NCBI RefSeq assembly: GCF_003610915.1
Contig: NZ_NSDJ01000001.1
Span: forward strand, 1,736,001-1,800,000
Origin: Rahnella variigena
GTDB lineage: Bacteria > Pseudomonadota > Gammaproteobacteria > Enterobacterales > Enterobacteriaceae
Length of the DNA stretch: 64,000 nucleotides
Direction: 5' to 3'
In this document: in pieces, positions 21,856 to 32,272 of the stretch
How positions within the stretch are numbered: the first letter of the stretch is position 1
Layout of the letters: each line of letters opens with the position of its first letter
The notes under the pieces: generated by a model
What the model was told of the DNA's origin: nothing
The model's database searches: none
The model's input: only the letters and a program-made list of their open reading frames with translations
Made by a program: the position numbers and the translations under genes

Positions 21856-23034
21856 ATGAGCATAGTCATTGTTGGCGGCGGAATGACCGGTGCCTCGCTG
21901 GCGCTGGCGATTTCCTCGCTGACGCAGGGCAGTTTGCCGGTGCACCTGGTGGAAGCCACTGCGCCGGAACATCATGGACATCCTGGTTTTGATGCCCGCT
22001 CGATTGCGCTGGCGCAGGGCACCTGCCAGCAGTTAGCCCGTGCTGGCATCTGGCCGGCCCTGAAAGCTATTGCCACGCCAATTCGTGATATCCACGTCAG
22101 TGATCGCGGTCATGCGGCTTTTGTGAATCTCAATGCCGCGCATTACGGCGTGGAAGCGCTCGGGCAGGTGGTCGAGTTGCATGAAGTCGGCAAACGGCTG
22201 TTTGCCATGCTGAAAAATGCCCCCGGCGTCACGCTGCATTGCCCGGCAAAAGTCACCGATGTCGCGCGTTCTCAGGATTCTGCCAGTGTCACGCTTGATA
22301 CCGGTGAAACGCTGACCGCGCAGCTGCTTGTCGCCGCGGACGGTTCGCATTCTTCGCTGGCAAAAGCCTGCAATATTGGCTGGCAGCGTGAGGATTATGG
22401 TCAGATCGCTGTCATTGCCAACGTGGCAACCAGCGAGCCGCACCACAATCGTGCTTTTGAGCGCTTCACAAAACACGGGCCGCTGGCACTGCTGCCGATG
22501 TCCGATGGACGCAGCTCGCTGGTCTGGTGTCATCCGCGCGAAGCGAAAGAAGAGATTGATCACTGGAGCGAAGCGCAGTTCCTCAGCGAGCTGCAAAAAG
22601 CATTTGGCTGGCGTCTGGGCACCATAAAACAGGCCGGTAAACGTTTCAGCTATCCGCTGCAATTACAGCAAGCCAACAGTCATATCAGCCATCGTCTGGC
22701 ACTGGTCGGCAATGCAGCACAAACGCTGCATCCGATTGCCGGACAGGGCTTTAACCTCGGGCTGCGTGACGTCATGACGCTGGCGGAAACGCTGGCTAAC
22801 GCGACGGCGAATGGCAGCGATGTCGGCAGTTACCGCGTACTGAGTGACTATCAGCAGCGTCGTCAGCCCGATCAGCAGGCAACCGTCGGCGTGACCGATG
22901 GCCTGATCCACCTATTTGCCAACCGCTGGCTGCCGTTAATGGTCGGACGTAATCTCGGTTTACTGGCGATGGAAGGCATTACGCCCTTGCGCGATGCGTT
23001 TACCCGCAGAACTTTAGGTTGGGTTGACCGTTAA
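21856..23034 (+). CDS. ubiH: 2-octaprenyl-6-methoxyphenol hydroxylase
   Basis: A 392-aa FAD monooxygenase acting in ubiquinone synthesis (C4 hydroxylation). It has the N-terminal FAD motif IVGGGMTGASLALAI, the middle VAADGSHS, and the second FAD motif GNAAQTLHPIAGQGFNLG (residues ~283-300). It directly follows pepP and precedes ubiI, as in E. coli. Confidence 0.95.
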   Translation: MSIVIVGGGMTGASLALAISSLTQGSLPVHLVEATAPEHHGHPGFDARSIALAQGTCQQLARAGIWPALKAIATPIRDIHVSDRGHAAFVNLNAAHYGVEALGQVVELHEVGKRLFAMLKNAPGVTLHCPAKVTDVARSQDSASVTLDTGETLTAQLLVAADGSHSSLAKACNIGWQREDYGQIAVIANVATSEPHHNRAFERFTKHGPLALLPMSDGRSSLVWCHPREAKEEIDHWSEAQFLSELQKAFGWRLGTIKQAGKRFSYPLQLQQANSHISHRLALVGNAAQTLHPIAGQGFNLGLRDVMTLAETLANATANGSDVGSYRVLSDYQQRRQPDQQATVGVTDGLIHLFANRWLPLMVGRNLGLLAMEGITPLRDAFTRRTLGWVDR

Positions 23035-23051
23035 GCCTTACAGGAAAAATT

Positions 23052-24278
23052 ATGCAATCTTTTGATGTGGTTATCGCCGGTGGCGGAATGGTTGGTCTGG
23101 CGCTGGCGTGTGGTTTACAGGGCAGCGGTCTGCGCGTGGCGGTGCTGGAAAACAAGCTGCCGGATCTCGATTCACCGCTACCGGACCAGCCGGGTTTGCG
23201 GGTTTCAGCTATTAATGCTGCCAGTGAACGTCTGCTGAAATATATCGGCGTCTGGGACAACATTATTGCTCAGCGTGCAAATGCCTATCAGGGGATGGAA
23301 GTCTGGGATCGCGACAGCTTCGGTAAAATCGCGTTCCGTGGCGAAGAGTACGGTTTCAGCCATCTCGGCCACATCATTGAAAACCAGGTGATACATCGCG
23401 CATTGTGGCAGCGTGCGGAAAAATCTTCCGACATCACTTTGCTCGCGCCGGCTACATTGAAAAATGTGGCGTGGGGCGAAAACGAGGCGTTTATCACCCT
23501 CAGCGATGATCGTCAGCTCACCGCACGGTTAGTGGTCGGCGCGGACGGCGCGCAGTCGTGGCTGCGTCAGCACGCGGATATCCCGCTGACATTCTGGGAT
23601 TATCGCCATCATGCACTGGTTGCGACCATCCGCACTGAAGAACCGCACCAGTCTGTTGCACGCCAGGTCTTCCATGGCGAAGGCATTCTGGCATTTCTGC
23701 CGCTGGCCGATACCCATTTGTCTTCTATTGTCTGGTCAGTTTCGCCGGATGAAGCACAGCGCCTGAGCGCGCTGGAGCCTGAAGAGTTCAACAAAATCCT
23801 CGCCAGTACCTTTGACCTGCGTCTGGGTATTTGTACCTTAGAAAGCGAGCGCCTGACCTTCCCGCTGACCGGTCGTTATGCCCGCAGCTTTGCCGGACCA
23901 CGTCTGGCGCTGGTGGGCGATGCGGCGCATACCGTGCATCCGCTGGCCGGTCAGGGCGTCAACTTAGGTTTCATGGATGCCGCAGAACTGGCATCTGAAA
24001 TCAGACGACTGCAAAAAGAAGGCAAAGATTTCGGCCAGCACATGTATTTACGCCGTTACGAGCGACGCCGCAAACACAGCGCCGCGCTGATGCTGGCAGG
24101 GATGCAGGGCTTCCGCGAACTGTTTGCCGGTGACAATCCTGCCAAAAAACTGTTGCGGGATATCGGCCTGACGCTGGCGGATTCTCTGCCGGGCGTGAAA
24201 CCGAAACTGGTGCGTCAGGCGATGGGGCTGAATGATTTACCTGAGTGGTTACAGGACGATTCACTTCGATTGAAATAA
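23052..24278 (+). CDS. ubiI: FAD-dependent 2-octaprenylphenol hydroxylase
   Basis: A 408-aa paralogue of UbiH (formerly VisC) catalysing C5 hydroxylation in aerobic ubiquinone synthesis. It shows the FAD motif IAGGGMVGLALACGL, the GADGAQS loop, and GDAAHTVHPLAGQGVNLG. The 17-bp gap to ubiH suggests an operon that ends at the hairpin after this gene. Confidence 0.95.
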   Translation: MQSFDVVIAGGGMVGLALACGLQGSGLRVAVLENKLPDLDSPLPDQPGLRVSAINAASERLLKYIGVWDNIIAQRANAYQGMEVWDRDSFGKIAFRGEEYGFSHLGHIIENQVIHRALWQRAEKSSDITLLAPATLKNVAWGENEAFITLSDDRQLTARLVVGADGAQSWLRQHADIPLTFWDYRHHALVATIRTEEPHQSVARQVFHGEGILAFLPLADTHLSSIVWSVSPDEAQRLSALEPEEFNKILASTFDLRLGICTLESERLTFPLTGRYARSFAGPRLALVGDAAHTVHPLAGQGVNLGFMDAAELASEIRRLQKEGKDFGQHMYLRRYERRRKHSAALMLAGMQGFRELFAGDNPAKKLLRDIGLTLADSLPGVKPKLVRQAMGLNDLPEWLQDDSLRLK

Positions 24279-24587
24279 TCTAATTTCAGCTCAGTTTTTC
24301 CATTACATTTTCTAATCCGGGGCCGGATTTCTCATTCTGCAAATGGTGAGAAATCCGGCCTTGTCGTTATATAACATCGACACTTTTGATGTTTATTTGT
24401 AGATTTTGCGTCACAAACCCCAGTTTGCCAGTCAAAAACTCTGCACAATGCCCTTGTGAAATCACTGACATTTATCCCGCTCTGCATATTTTAACTTATG
24501 GTTAGCAGGGAGATTCAGTGGTAAGTTCGAGCGAGGGTATCGTTTGCGCGGTGTGCTGTTTATGCACTTAATTAAATGAGGAATAAG
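24279..24587 (+). other. ubiI-gcvT intergenic region with gcv promoter
   Basis: 309 bp. It contains the long ubiI 3' hairpin (24321-24360), then an AT-rich stretch leading to gcvT that should hold the gcv promoter and, as in E. coli, GcvA and Lrp sites. I could not mark individual sites with confidence. Confidence 0.5.
24321..24360 (+). terminator. Terminator hairpin after ubiI
   Basis: GGCCGGATTTCTCA and TGAGAAATCCGGCC form a perfect 14-pair stem with a 12-base loop, followed by TTGTCGTT. The T tract is weak but the stem is very stable. Confidence 0.75.
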
Positions 24588-25685
24588 ATGGTTAAGCAGA
24601 CTCAGCTTTATGAACAACATGTTGCGTGCGGCGCGCGTATGGTCGATTTCCACGGCTGGATGATGCCTTTGCATTATGGCTCCCAGCTGGATGAACACCA
24701 CATCGTGCGTCAGGATGCCGGTATGTTTGACGTCTCGCACATGACCATTGTCGATCTCCACGGTGCCCGTACCCGTGAATTCCTCCGTTATCTTTTGGCG
24801 AACGATGTCGCCAAACTCACCGTTCCCGGCAAAGCGCTGTACACCGGCATGCTCAATGCGTCCGGCGGCGTGATCGACGACCTGATCGTTTACTTCCTCA
24901 ACGAAAATTATTTCCGTCTGGTGGTTAACTCCGCTACACGCGAGAAAGATCTGGCATGGATTTCGCAGCATGCAGAACCGTACGCTGTTGAACTGACGGT
25001 GCGTGATGATCTGGCGCTGGTCGCTGTGCAGGGGCCGCAGGCGAAAGAAAAAGCGGAAACCTTGTTCACCGCTGAACAAAAACAAGCGGTCGCGGGCATG
25101 AAGCCGTTCTTTGGCGTTCAGGCGGGCGATCTGTTTATCGCCACCACCGGTTATACCGGCGAAGCGGGTTATGAAATCGCGCTGCCGCAAGAGCAGGTGG
25201 CGGATTTCTGGCAGAAACTGCTGGCCGCAGGCGTGAAACCCGCCGGTCTGGGCGCGCGCGACACGCTGCGTCTGGAAGCTGGCATGAATCTCTACGGTCA
25301 GGAAATGGACGAAGGCGTGTCACCGCTGGCGGCCAACATGGGCTGGACCATCGCCTGGCTCCCGGAAGACCGTAACTTTATTGGCCGTGACGCACTGGAA
25401 AGACAGCGTGAGCAGGGCACTGAACAGCTGGTTGGCCTGGTGATGACCGAAAAAGGCGTATTGCGTAACGAACTGCCGGTGCGATTCACCGACAGCGCGG
25501 GCAACACGCTGGAAGGCGTGATCACCAGCGGCTCATTCTCTCCGACGCTCGGCTACAGCATTGCACTGGCGCGCGTTCCGGCGGGCATTGGCGAAAACGC
25601 TATTGTGCAAATCCGTAACCGCGAAATGCCGGTAAAAGTCACTAAGCCAGGTTTTGTCCGTAACGGCAAACCGCTGGTGCAGTAA
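24588..25685 (+). CDS. gcvT: Glycine cleavage T protein (aminomethyltransferase)
   Basis: A 365-aa protein that transfers the methylene group from aminomethyl-lipoyl-GcvH to tetrahydrofolate and releases ammonia. It starts [20 protein letters not shown] as E. coli GcvT does. The folate-binding [18 protein letters not shown] and the C-terminal [20 protein letters not shown] blocks are all present. ATG at 24588 follows TGAGGAAT. It is the first gene of gcvTHP. Confidence 0.97.
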   Translation: MVKQTQLYEQHVACGARMVDFHGWMMPLHYGSQLDEHHIVRQDAGMFDVSHMTIVDLHGARTREFLRYLLANDVAKLTVPGKALYTGMLNASGGVIDDLIVYFLNENYFRLVVNSATREKDLAWISQHAEPYAVELTVRDDLALVAVQGPQAKEKAETLFTAEQKQAVAGMKPFFGVQAGDLFIATTGYTGEAGYEIALPQEQVADFWQKLLAAGVKPAGLGARDTLRLEAGMNLYGQEMDEGVSPLAANMGWTIAWLPEDRNFIGRDALERQREQGTEQLVGLVMTEKGVLRNELPVRFTDSAGNTLEGVITSGSFSPTLGYSIALARVPAGIGENAIVQIRNREMPVKVTKPGFVRNGKPLVQ

Positions 25686-25747
25686 AGAATTCGTAATAAA
25701 AATTATCCAGTTAACGCTGAATTAAGCACTTTTTTGGAGAAAATAAC

Positions 25748-26134
25748 ATGAGCAATGTTCCAGCAGATTTGAAATACGCCTCTTCCCACGAGTGGGTACG
25801 TTCAGAAGGCAACGGCGTTTACACCGTAGGCATCACCGAACACGCGCAGGAATTACTGGGCGACATGGTTTTCGTTGATCTGCCAGAAGTCGGTCGCGAA
25901 GTGGCTGCCGGTGAAGACTGTGCCGTAGCTGAATCCGTCAAAGCGGCGTCAGATATTTATTCTCCAATCAGCGGCGAAATCGTTGCAGTTAACGGCGAAC
26001 TGGAAGGTTCTCCGGAGCTGGTCAACAGCGAGCCATACGGCACCGGTTTCCTGTTCCAGATTAAAGCGTCAGACGAAAGCGAACTGGCTAAGCTGCTTGA
26101 TGCAGATGCCTATTCAGCATCCATTGAAGACTAA
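25748..26134 (+). CDS. gcvH: Glycine cleavage H protein
   Basis: A 128-aa lipoyl carrier protein that shuttles the aminomethyl intermediate between GcvP, GcvT and Lpd. The lipoylated Lys is in [13 protein letters not shown] (Lys65 counting the initiator Met). The flanking beta-hairpin fold and length are standard. It lies 62 bp after gcvT. Confidence 0.97.
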   Translation: MSNVPADLKYASSHEWVRSEGNGVYTVGITEHAQELLGDMVFVDLPEVGREVAAGEDCAVAESVKAASDIYSPISGEIVAVNGELEGSPELVNSEPYGTGFLFQIKASDESELAKLLDADAYSASIED

Positions 26135-26151
26135 TTAAACACTGTTTACCC

Positions 26152-26174
26152 GCCCCGCAAGCCGCTTGCGGGGC
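26152..26174 (+). terminator. Hairpin between gcvH and gcvP
   Basis: GCCCCGCAAG-CCG-CTTGCGGGGC is a perfect ten-pair stem without a T tract. It may stabilise the gcvTH message or lower gcvP expression rather than end transcription. Confidence 0.6.
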
Positions 26175-26242
26175 AGATCCCGACCCGTAGCTTTTGTCAG
26201 TATCCCAAGACACCTCCAGCAGATTTCAGGAATGCGTAGCAA

Positions 26243-29116
26243 ATGACTCAGACTCTCAGCCAACTCGAACACAGCGAAGCCTTTATCGGCCGCCATATCG
26301 GTCCGTCTTCTCAGCAGCAACAGCAAATGCTGGAAACGGTCGGTGCGGATTCCTTAAACGCGCTGATCCAGCAGATCGTTCCGGTCGATATCCAGTTGCC
26401 GGGGCCACCGGCCGTCGGCGATGCCGTGACGGAACATCAGGCGCTGGCTGAGCTGAAAGCCATTGCCAGCCAGAACCAGCGTTATAAATCCTACATCGGT
26501 ATGGGTTACAGCGCGGTGCTGACGCCGCCGGTTATCCTGCGCAATATGCTGGAAAATCCGGGCTGGTATACCGCGTACACGCCGTATCAGCCGGAAGTGT
26601 CGCAGGGCCGTCTTGAAGCATTGCTGAACTTCCAGCAACTGACGTTAGATCTGACCGGTCTGGATCTGGCTTCTGCTTCTTTGCTCGATGAAGCGACTGC
26701 CGCCGCCGAAGCGATGGCGCTGGCAAAACGTGCCAGCAAACTGAAAGACGCTAACCGTTTCTTCGTGGCGGACGACGTGCACCCGCAAACGCTGGATGTG
26801 GTACGCACCCGTGCGGAAACCTTTGGTTTTGACATCATCGTTGATAAAGCGGAAAAAGTGCTCGAGCTGGAAGGCGTGTTCGGCGTGCTGTTGCAGCAGG
26901 TTGGCACCACCGGCGAAGTTCATGATTACACCGCGCTGCTGGGCGAACTGAAATCCCGCAAAATTATTACCAGCGTTGCCGCTGATATTATGGCGCTGGT
27001 TCTGCTGGCCGCACCGGGCAAGCAGGGCGCAGACGTGGTCTTCGGTTCCGCGCAACGCTTTGGTGTGCCGATGGGCTACGGCGGTCCGCACGCGGCCTTC
27101 TTCGCGTGCGTAGACGAATTCAAACGTTCCATGCCGGGCCGTATCATCGGGGTTTCCCGTGATGCCGCGGGCAAAACTGCACTGCGTATGGCGATGCAGA
27201 CACGCGAGCAACATATCCGCCGCGAAAAAGCCAACTCCAACATTTGTACCTCGCAGGTTTTACTGGCGAACATTGCCAGCCTGTATGCGGTATTCCACGG
27301 CCCTGAAGGCCTGAAACGCATTGCGTCACGCATTCATCGTCTGACCGACATTCTGGCCGCTGGCCTGAAACAGGGCGGCCTGACGCTGCGTCATAACAGC
27401 TGGTTCGATACGCTGACCGTTGAAGTTAAAGACAAAGCCGCCGTGCTGGAACGCGCGCTGAGTTTCGGTCTGAACCTGCGTACTGACATTCACGGCGCAG
27501 TCGGTATCACTCTGGACGAAGCGACGTCCCGCGAAGACGTTCAGATTCTGTTTGCTGCCCTGCTGGGTGACGACAACGGTCTGGATATCGACAAACTGGA
27601 TAAAGCTGCATCGACCGACAGCAACTCTATTCCTGCGGCGATGCAGCGTGTGGATCCGATTCTGACCCATCCGGTATTTAACCAGTACCACAGCGAAACC
27701 GAGATGATGCGTTATATGCACCGTCTGGAGAAAAAGGATCTGGCGCTGAATCAGGCGATGATCCCGCTGGGTTCCTGCACCATGAAACTGAACGCTGCGG
27801 CAGAAATGATCCCTATTACCTGGCCGGAATTTGCCGAGCTGCACCCGTTCTGTCCGACAGAACAGGCTGGCGGTTATCAGCAAATGATTGGTCAGCTGTC
27901 ACAATGGCTGGTTCAGCTCACCGGTTACGACGCTGTGTGTATGCAGCCAAACTCCGGCGCACAGGGCGAATACGCCGGTCTGCTGGCGATTCGTCGTTAC
28001 CACGAAAGCCGTAACGAAAGCGGTCGTCACATCTGCCTGATCCCAAGTTCAGCGCACGGTACCAACCCGGCTTCCGCGCAAATGGCGAGCATGACCGTGG
28101 TGGTAGTCGCGTGTGACAAACAGGGCAACATCGACCTGAGTGACCTGCGTGAGAAAGCCGCGAAAGCGGGCGACGAACTGTCATGCATCATGGTGACGTA
28201 TCCGTCAACGCACGGCGTTTACGAAGAAACCATCCGTGAAGTTTGCCAGATTGTGCATCAGTACGGCGGTCAGGTTTATCTCGACGGCGCGAACATGAAC
28301 GCGCAGGTCGGCATTACGACTCCGGGTTACATCGGCGCGGACGTCTCGCACCTTAACCTGCATAAAACCTTCTGTATCCCTCACGGCGGCGGCGGTCCGG
28401 GCATGGGCCCGATTGGTGTGAAATCACATCTGGCTCCGTTCGTTCCGGGTCACAGCGTGGTGCAGATTGACGGCGTGCTGACCCAAAACGGCGCGGTTTC
28501 TGCGGCTCCGTTCGGCAGCGCTTCCATCCTGCCAATCAGCTGGATGTACATCCGCATGATGGGCGCGGAAGGTCTGAAACAAGCCAGCCAGGTGGCAATT
28601 CTGAATGCCAACTACATCGCGACCCGTCTGAAAGACGCCTATCCGGTGCTGTATACCGGCCGTGATGGCCGTGTGGCGCACGAATGCATTCTGGATATTC
28701 GTCCGCTGAAAGAGACGACCGGTATCAGTGAAATGGATATCGCCAAGCGTCTGATCGACTACGGATTCCACGCGCCGACCATGTCCTTCCCGGTTGCCGG
28801 TACGCTGATGGTTGAGCCGACCGAATCCGAAAGCAAAGTGGAACTGGATCGCTTCATTGATGCGCTGCTGGCAATTCGCAGTGAAATCGACCGTGTAGCG
28901 AAAGGCGAATGGCCGCTGGAAGACAACCCGCTGGTGAACGCGCCGCACGTGCAGAATGAACTGGTCAGTGACTGGAACCATCCGTACACCCGCGAAGTGG
29001 CGGTATTCCCGGCCGGTTACGACAATAAATACTGGCCGACCGTGAAACGTCTGGATGACGTGTACGGGGACAGGAATTTGTTCTGTTCGTGTGTACCGAT
29101 GTCAGATTACGAGTAA
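26243..29116 (+). CDS. gcvP: Glycine dehydrogenase (decarboxylating) P protein
   Basis: A 957-aa PLP enzyme that decarboxylates glycine and loads the aminomethyl group on GcvH. It contains the two homologous halves typical of the fused bacterial form. The PLP Lys lies in [18 protein letters not shown] of the second half (residues ~700-720). [12 protein letters not shown] in the first half and [11 protein letters not shown] are also conserved. Length equals E. coli GcvP. It ends the gcvTHP operon. Confidence 0.98.
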   Translation: MTQTLSQLEHSEAFIGRHIGPSSQQQQQMLETVGADSLNALIQQIVPVDIQLPGPPAVGDAVTEHQALAELKAIASQNQRYKSYIGMGYSAVLTPPVILRNMLENPGWYTAYTPYQPEVSQGRLEALLNFQQLTLDLTGLDLASASLLDEATAAAEAMALAKRASKLKDANRFFVADDVHPQTLDVVRTRAETFGFDIIVDKAEKVLELEGVFGVLLQQVGTTGEVHDYTALLGELKSRKIITSVAADIMALVLLAAPGKQGADVVFGSAQRFGVPMGYGGPHAAFFACVDEFKRSMPGRIIGVSRDAAGKTALRMAMQTREQHIRREKANSNICTSQVLLANIASLYAVFHGPEGLKRIASRIHRLTDILAAGLKQGGLTLRHNSWFDTLTVEVKDKAAVLERALSFGLNLRTDIHGAVGITLDEATSREDVQILFAALLGDDNGLDIDKLDKAASTDSNSIPAAMQRVDPILTHPVFNQYHSETEMMRYMHRLEKKDLALNQAMIPLGSCTMKLNAAAEMIPITWPEFAELHPFCPTEQAGGYQQMIGQLSQWLVQLTGYDAVCMQPNSGAQGEYAGLLAIRRYHESRNESGRHICLIPSSAHGTNPASAQMASMTVVVVACDKQGNIDLSDLREKAAKAGDELSCIMVTYPSTHGVYEETIREVCQIVHQYGGQVYLDGANMNAQVGITTPGYIGADVSHLNLHKTFCIPHGGGGPGMGPIGVKSHLAPFVPGHSVVQIDGVLTQNGAVSAAPFGSASILPISWMYIRMMGAEGLKQASQVAILNANYIATRLKDAYPVLYTGRDGRVAHECILDIRPLKETTGISEMDIAKRLIDYGFHAPTMSFPVAGTLMVEPTESESKVELDRFIDALLAIRSEIDRVAKGEWPLEDNPLVNAPHVQNELVSDWNHPYTREVAVFPAGYDNKYWPTVKRLDDVYGDRNLFCSCVPMSDYE

Positions 29117-29170
29117 GACTCCGTTCTGCTCCTCTCTGAGAAGGGTGGGGAATTAAAAACTCGGTCTGCT

Positions 29171-29294
29171 CCCTCCCCTGCCAAGGGGAGGGCTGGGGTG
29201 GGGTATTAAGGTAAGAATCCAAAAATTAAAGTTTGCTTTGTCAAAGTGTTAGTCCTTAAAACCCCCTCCCAACCTCCTCCTTCGCAGGGGGAGG
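29171..29294. repeat. Palindromic dispersed repeat, copy 1
   Basis: About 124 bp with two hairpin-forming ends: CCCTCCCC...GGGGAGGG (29171-29192) followed by CTGGGGTGGGGTATTAAGG, and CCTTAAAACCCCCTCCC followed by CCTCC...GGGGGAGG. The AT-rich middle includes GTTTGCTTTGTCAAAG. Its reverse complement aligns end to end with the copy at 38538-38661. A worn half-copy (CTCCTCTCTGAGAAGGGTGG) sits just before it at 29130-29149. Confidence 0.85.
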
Positions 29295-29332
29295 TGTAAG
29301 CACTTTGCTCACTTCCCCCACTGGAGTATTCA

Positions 29333-30076
29333 ATGAAAATCGCTCTCGTCACCGGCGCCAGCCGCGGCATTGGCCGTGCAACGGCTCTTCTTCTTGCGCA
29401 GCAGGGTTACGCCGTCGGTGTAAATTACCTGAATAACGAAACCGCAGCACAATCTGTTATCGATGAAATCCATCAGGCTGGTGGCAAAGCAATTGCGCTG
29501 AAGGCTGATATTGCCGATGAAGCGCAGGTTGTCGCGATGTTCAAACAGCTCAGCGCCGAACTCGGCCCGATCACCGCGCTGGTGAATAATGCCGGGATTT
29601 TGTTCCAGCAGACCACCATTGAAAATCTCTCCGCCGAACGTATCAATAAAGTCCTGTCTACTAACGTGACCGGGTATTTCCTGTGCTGCCGAGAGGCGGT
29701 GAAAATCATGTCGCATAGGCATGGCGGAAAGGGCGGGGCAATTGTGAATGTGTCCTCAGCGGCTTCCCGTCTGGGCGCACCGGGCGAATATGTCGATTAC
29801 GCGGCATCGAAAGGCGCGGTGGATACCCTGACCACCGGTCTGGCGCTGGAAGTGGCGGCTTACGGTATTCGCGTAAACTGCGTGCGTCCCGGCCTGATTT
29901 ATACCGAAATGCATGCCAGCGGCGGAGAGCCGGGGCGTGTCGATCGCGTGAAAGCCAATCTGCCGATGCAGCGCGGCGGTCAGCCGGAAGAAGTCGCACA
30001 GGCAATTTCCTGGCTGCTGTCGGATTCCGCCTCTTACGCCACCGGCAGCTTTCTCGAGCTGGCAGGCGGCAGGTAA
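29333..30076 (+). CDS. ygfF: SDR oxidoreductase YgfF
   Basis: A 247-aa short-chain dehydrogenase of unknown physiological substrate. It has TGASRGIG at the N-terminus, the NNAGIL structural motif, the catalytic Ser in NVSSAASRLG and the YAASK pair. The block VRPGLIYTEMHASGGEPGR and the surrounding sequence are almost those of E. coli YgfF, which also neighbours gcvP. The repeat copy 1 lies in the gap between gcvP and this gene. Confidence 0.92.
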   Translation: MKIALVTGASRGIGRATALLLAQQGYAVGVNYLNNETAAQSVIDEIHQAGGKAIALKADIADEAQVVAMFKQLSAELGPITALVNNAGILFQQTTIENLSAERINKVLSTNVTGYFLCCREAVKIMSHRHGGKGGAIVNVSSAASRLGAPGEYVDYAASKGAVDTLTTGLALEVAAYGIRVNCVRPGLIYTEMHASGGEPGRVDRVKANLPMQRGGQPEEVAQAISWLLSDSASYATGSFLELAGGR

Positions 30077-30407
30077 TCAGAATCAGTCACCGATAACGGG
30101 GATCACTCCCCGTTCACTCCCCTTAAACGGTCAACTCCACACAATCGGTCATTAACGGTCATCAGATTGCGCGAGGAATTGTGACCGTTTGCAAATCTGT
30201 TGCTGTCTTGTTGCAACGCAAATGACGATTTAATGCCGTTCCCGCCACAGATCCAAACTTTAACATTTCATCTTTTCTCACCTTTTCGTGACAACTATCA
30301 CAGGACGATTGTGGCAAAAAATGCGCACATTCGCCTTTGAGGCACTGCGCATTCCGTAAATACCCGGCTGCGTATCCTATTTGACATCGGGAAAGAGGAA
30401 TCACCAC
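30077..30407 (+). other. Upstream region of the sugar cassette
   Basis: 331 bp without a gene. It starts with a weak ygfF 3' hairpin (CGGGGATCACTCCCCG, near 30097-30112) and then contains direct repeats of the form CGGTCA (30128-30186), including AATCGGTCATTAACGGTCAT. These could be operator sites for the DeoR-type regulator that begins at 30408. Confidence 0.4.
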
Positions 30408-31265
30408 ATGCTGCCAGTAGAGCGACATCGTTATATCACCGAAATTCTCAGCCAGCGCGGACGCATCCTGGTACAGGAAGTGGCGCAGTTATGTCGCATC
30501 TCGCTGGAAACCGCGCGGCGGGATCTGGCGCTGCTGGAAAAGCGTGGCGTGCTGTTACGCAGCCACGGCGGCGCGGTGTTTATGGAGCATTCGGCGGGCG
30601 AAAAAACCTATGTGCCTTCGCAGATTGAACAGGGTGAATCCTTCCGTGACCGCAGTAATCAGTCGCCGGACAGTAAAACGCGCATCGCCAAACGGGCGTT
30701 ACAGCTAATCAATCCCGGCGATTGCCTGCTGCTCGACAGCAGTTCCAGCAGCTGGTTTCTGGCGCGTCAGTTGCCCGATATTCAGCTGGTGGTGCTGACC
30801 AACTCGGTTCACATCATCCAGACGCTGGCGGTGAAAGCTAACGTGCGGGTGATCGGACTGGGCGGTGAATACTCGGCGAAATACGAAGATTTCGTCGGCG
30901 TACTGGCCGAGCAAATGCTGAAAGAGTTCGTCATCAACAAACTGTTTTTCTCCTGTCACGGCATCAGTCACGAAGGCGGCATCCGTGAAAGTAACGAGCA
31001 TCATGCGCGGCTGAAACAGCAAATGCTGCTTTCCTCCGAGCACAAAATTTTGCTGGCTGACTCCAGCAAATTCGGCCGCCGCTCCTTTGCGCGGATCTGC
31101 CACTACCGGGAAATCGACACACTGATAACAGACCATCTGGAGGATGAAGAATTCCGCCAGGAACTGGCCTGGAGCAACGTTAACGTGATTGAAGTTTCTC
31201 CGTCACCCCTACAGAAAAAAACTAAAAACAGCCGCAACGGCCCGTTAGCTGCGGCACATAACTGA
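30408..31265 (+). CDS. DeoR-family sugar regulator
   Basis: A 285-aa regulator with an N-terminal DeoR winged helix (RYITEILSQRGRILVQEVAQ, SLETARRDLALLEKRG, LLRSHGGAV) and a sugar-phosphate-sensing C-terminal domain (LLDSSSSSWFLAR, DSSKFGRRS). ATG at 30408 is preceded by GAAAGAGGA; a longer frame exists but lacks support. It stands first in a string of tightly spaced same-strand genes and probably represses them until a phosphorylated sugar appears. E. coli D-allose genes use an RpiR-type regulator instead, so this is a different control scheme. Confidence 0.88.
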   Translation: MLPVERHRYITEILSQRGRILVQEVAQLCRISLETARRDLALLEKRGVLLRSHGGAVFMEHSAGEKTYVPSQIEQGESFRDRSNQSPDSKTRIAKRALQLINPGDCLLLDSSSSSWFLARQLPDIQLVVLTNSVHIIQTLAVKANVRVIGLGGEYSAKYEDFVGVLAEQMLKEFVINKLFFSCHGISHEGGIRESNEHHARLKQQMLLSSEHKILLADSSKFGRRSFARICHYREIDTLITDHLEDEEFRQELAWSNVNVIEVSPSPLQKKTKNSRNGPLAAAHN

Positions 31266-31283
31266 CCTACCAGGAGAGTAAAC

Positions 31284-32270
31284 ATGATCAAGAAATCCGT
31301 TCTTGCCTGCCTGTTCGCCACAGCCATGTTGTCCCTGTCTGCGCACGCCGCCGACAAAATCCGCATGGGTGTGGTGGTGAAAGTCGGCGGTAACGCCTGG
31401 TTCAACGCGATGGAAGCCGGGATCAAAAGCGAAGCGGCCAAACGCGGGATCGACGCGTGGCAGGTCGGGCCGACCAGCGCGGATCCGGCGTTGCAGGTGC
31501 GTGCGATTGAAGATCTGATCGCCCAGAAAGTGGATGTGATCGGCGTAGTGCCGAACGATGCCCGCGTGCTGGAGCCGGTACTGAAACGCGCCCACGACGC
31601 CGGGATCAAAGTCATCGTGCATGAATCACCGGATCAGAAATATGCCGACTGGGATTTCGAAATGGTCGACGCCACGCAGCACGGCATTAACCACATGGTC
31701 GCGCTGGCGCAGTGTATGAAAGAGAAAGGTGATTACGCGGTATACGTCGGAAGTCTTACCGTGCCACTGCATCAGAAATGGGCCGATGCCGCCATCAATT
31801 ACCAGAAAGAACACTATCCGAATATGCATCTGGTCGGCGACAAATTTGGCGTGGGTGAATCGCTGGATGACAGCATCCGTACCACCAACGACCTGATGTC
31901 CAAAGACGCCAACCTGAGAGGCATTCTGGCTATCGGTTCACAAGGCCCGATTGGCGCAGGTCGCGCGGTGCTTAACCGTGGCAAAACTGACGACATCTGC
32001 GTGTTCGGGCCATTCAGTCCGGGTCAGGGCGCCAGTCTGGTGAAAGCCGGCGCCATCAAAGGCGGCTTTATCTGGAACCCGATGGTCGCCGGTGAAGTCT
32101 TTGTGCGCATCGCCGAGAAGCTGGAGAAAGGCGAAAAAATCACTGACGGCATGACTATTGAAGGCATGGGCAAAGTGAAAGTCGACGAGGCAACGCGCAC
32201 CATTCTGGGCAACGAAACCGAAAGCCTGGACAAAGCGAACTTGCCGAAACTGGTCAAAATGGGGCTGTAA
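31284..32270 (+). CDS. Sugar ABC transporter, periplasmic binding protein
   Basis: A 328-aa secreted protein with signal peptide MIKKSVLACLFATAMLSLSA, cleaved near AHAADK. The type I periplasmic-binding fold (Peripla_BP_4) follows: MGVVVKVGGNAWFNAMEAG, then DVIGVVPNDARVLEPVLKRA. The fold and cassette place it in the ribose/AI-2/rhamnose-type group, close in layout to LsrB and RhaS. The ligand cannot be read from sequence; the epimerase downstream suggests a ketose or its aldose. It is 18 bp after the regulator and 2 bp before the ATPase. Confidence 0.88.
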   Translation: MIKKSVLACLFATAMLSLSAHAADKIRMGVVVKVGGNAWFNAMEAGIKSEAAKRGIDAWQVGPTSADPALQVRAIEDLIAQKVDVIGVVPNDARVLEPVLKRAHDAGIKVIVHESPDQKYADWDFEMVDATQHGINHMVALAQCMKEKGDYAVYVGSLTVPLHQKWADAAINYQKEHYPNMHLVGDKFGVGESLDDSIRTTNDLMSKDANLRGILAIGSQGPIGAGRAVLNRGKTDDICVFGPFSPGQGASLVKAGAIKGGFIWNPMVAGEVFVRIAEKLEKGEKITDGMTIEGMGKVKVDEATRTILGNETESLDKANLPKLVKMGL

Positions 32271-32272
32271 TC

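Noticed and set aside
26354..28981. Several long antisense frames inside gcvP
   Set aside because: Same reason: they shadow a conserved gene, with His/Gln/Arg-rich translations that look like no protein family.
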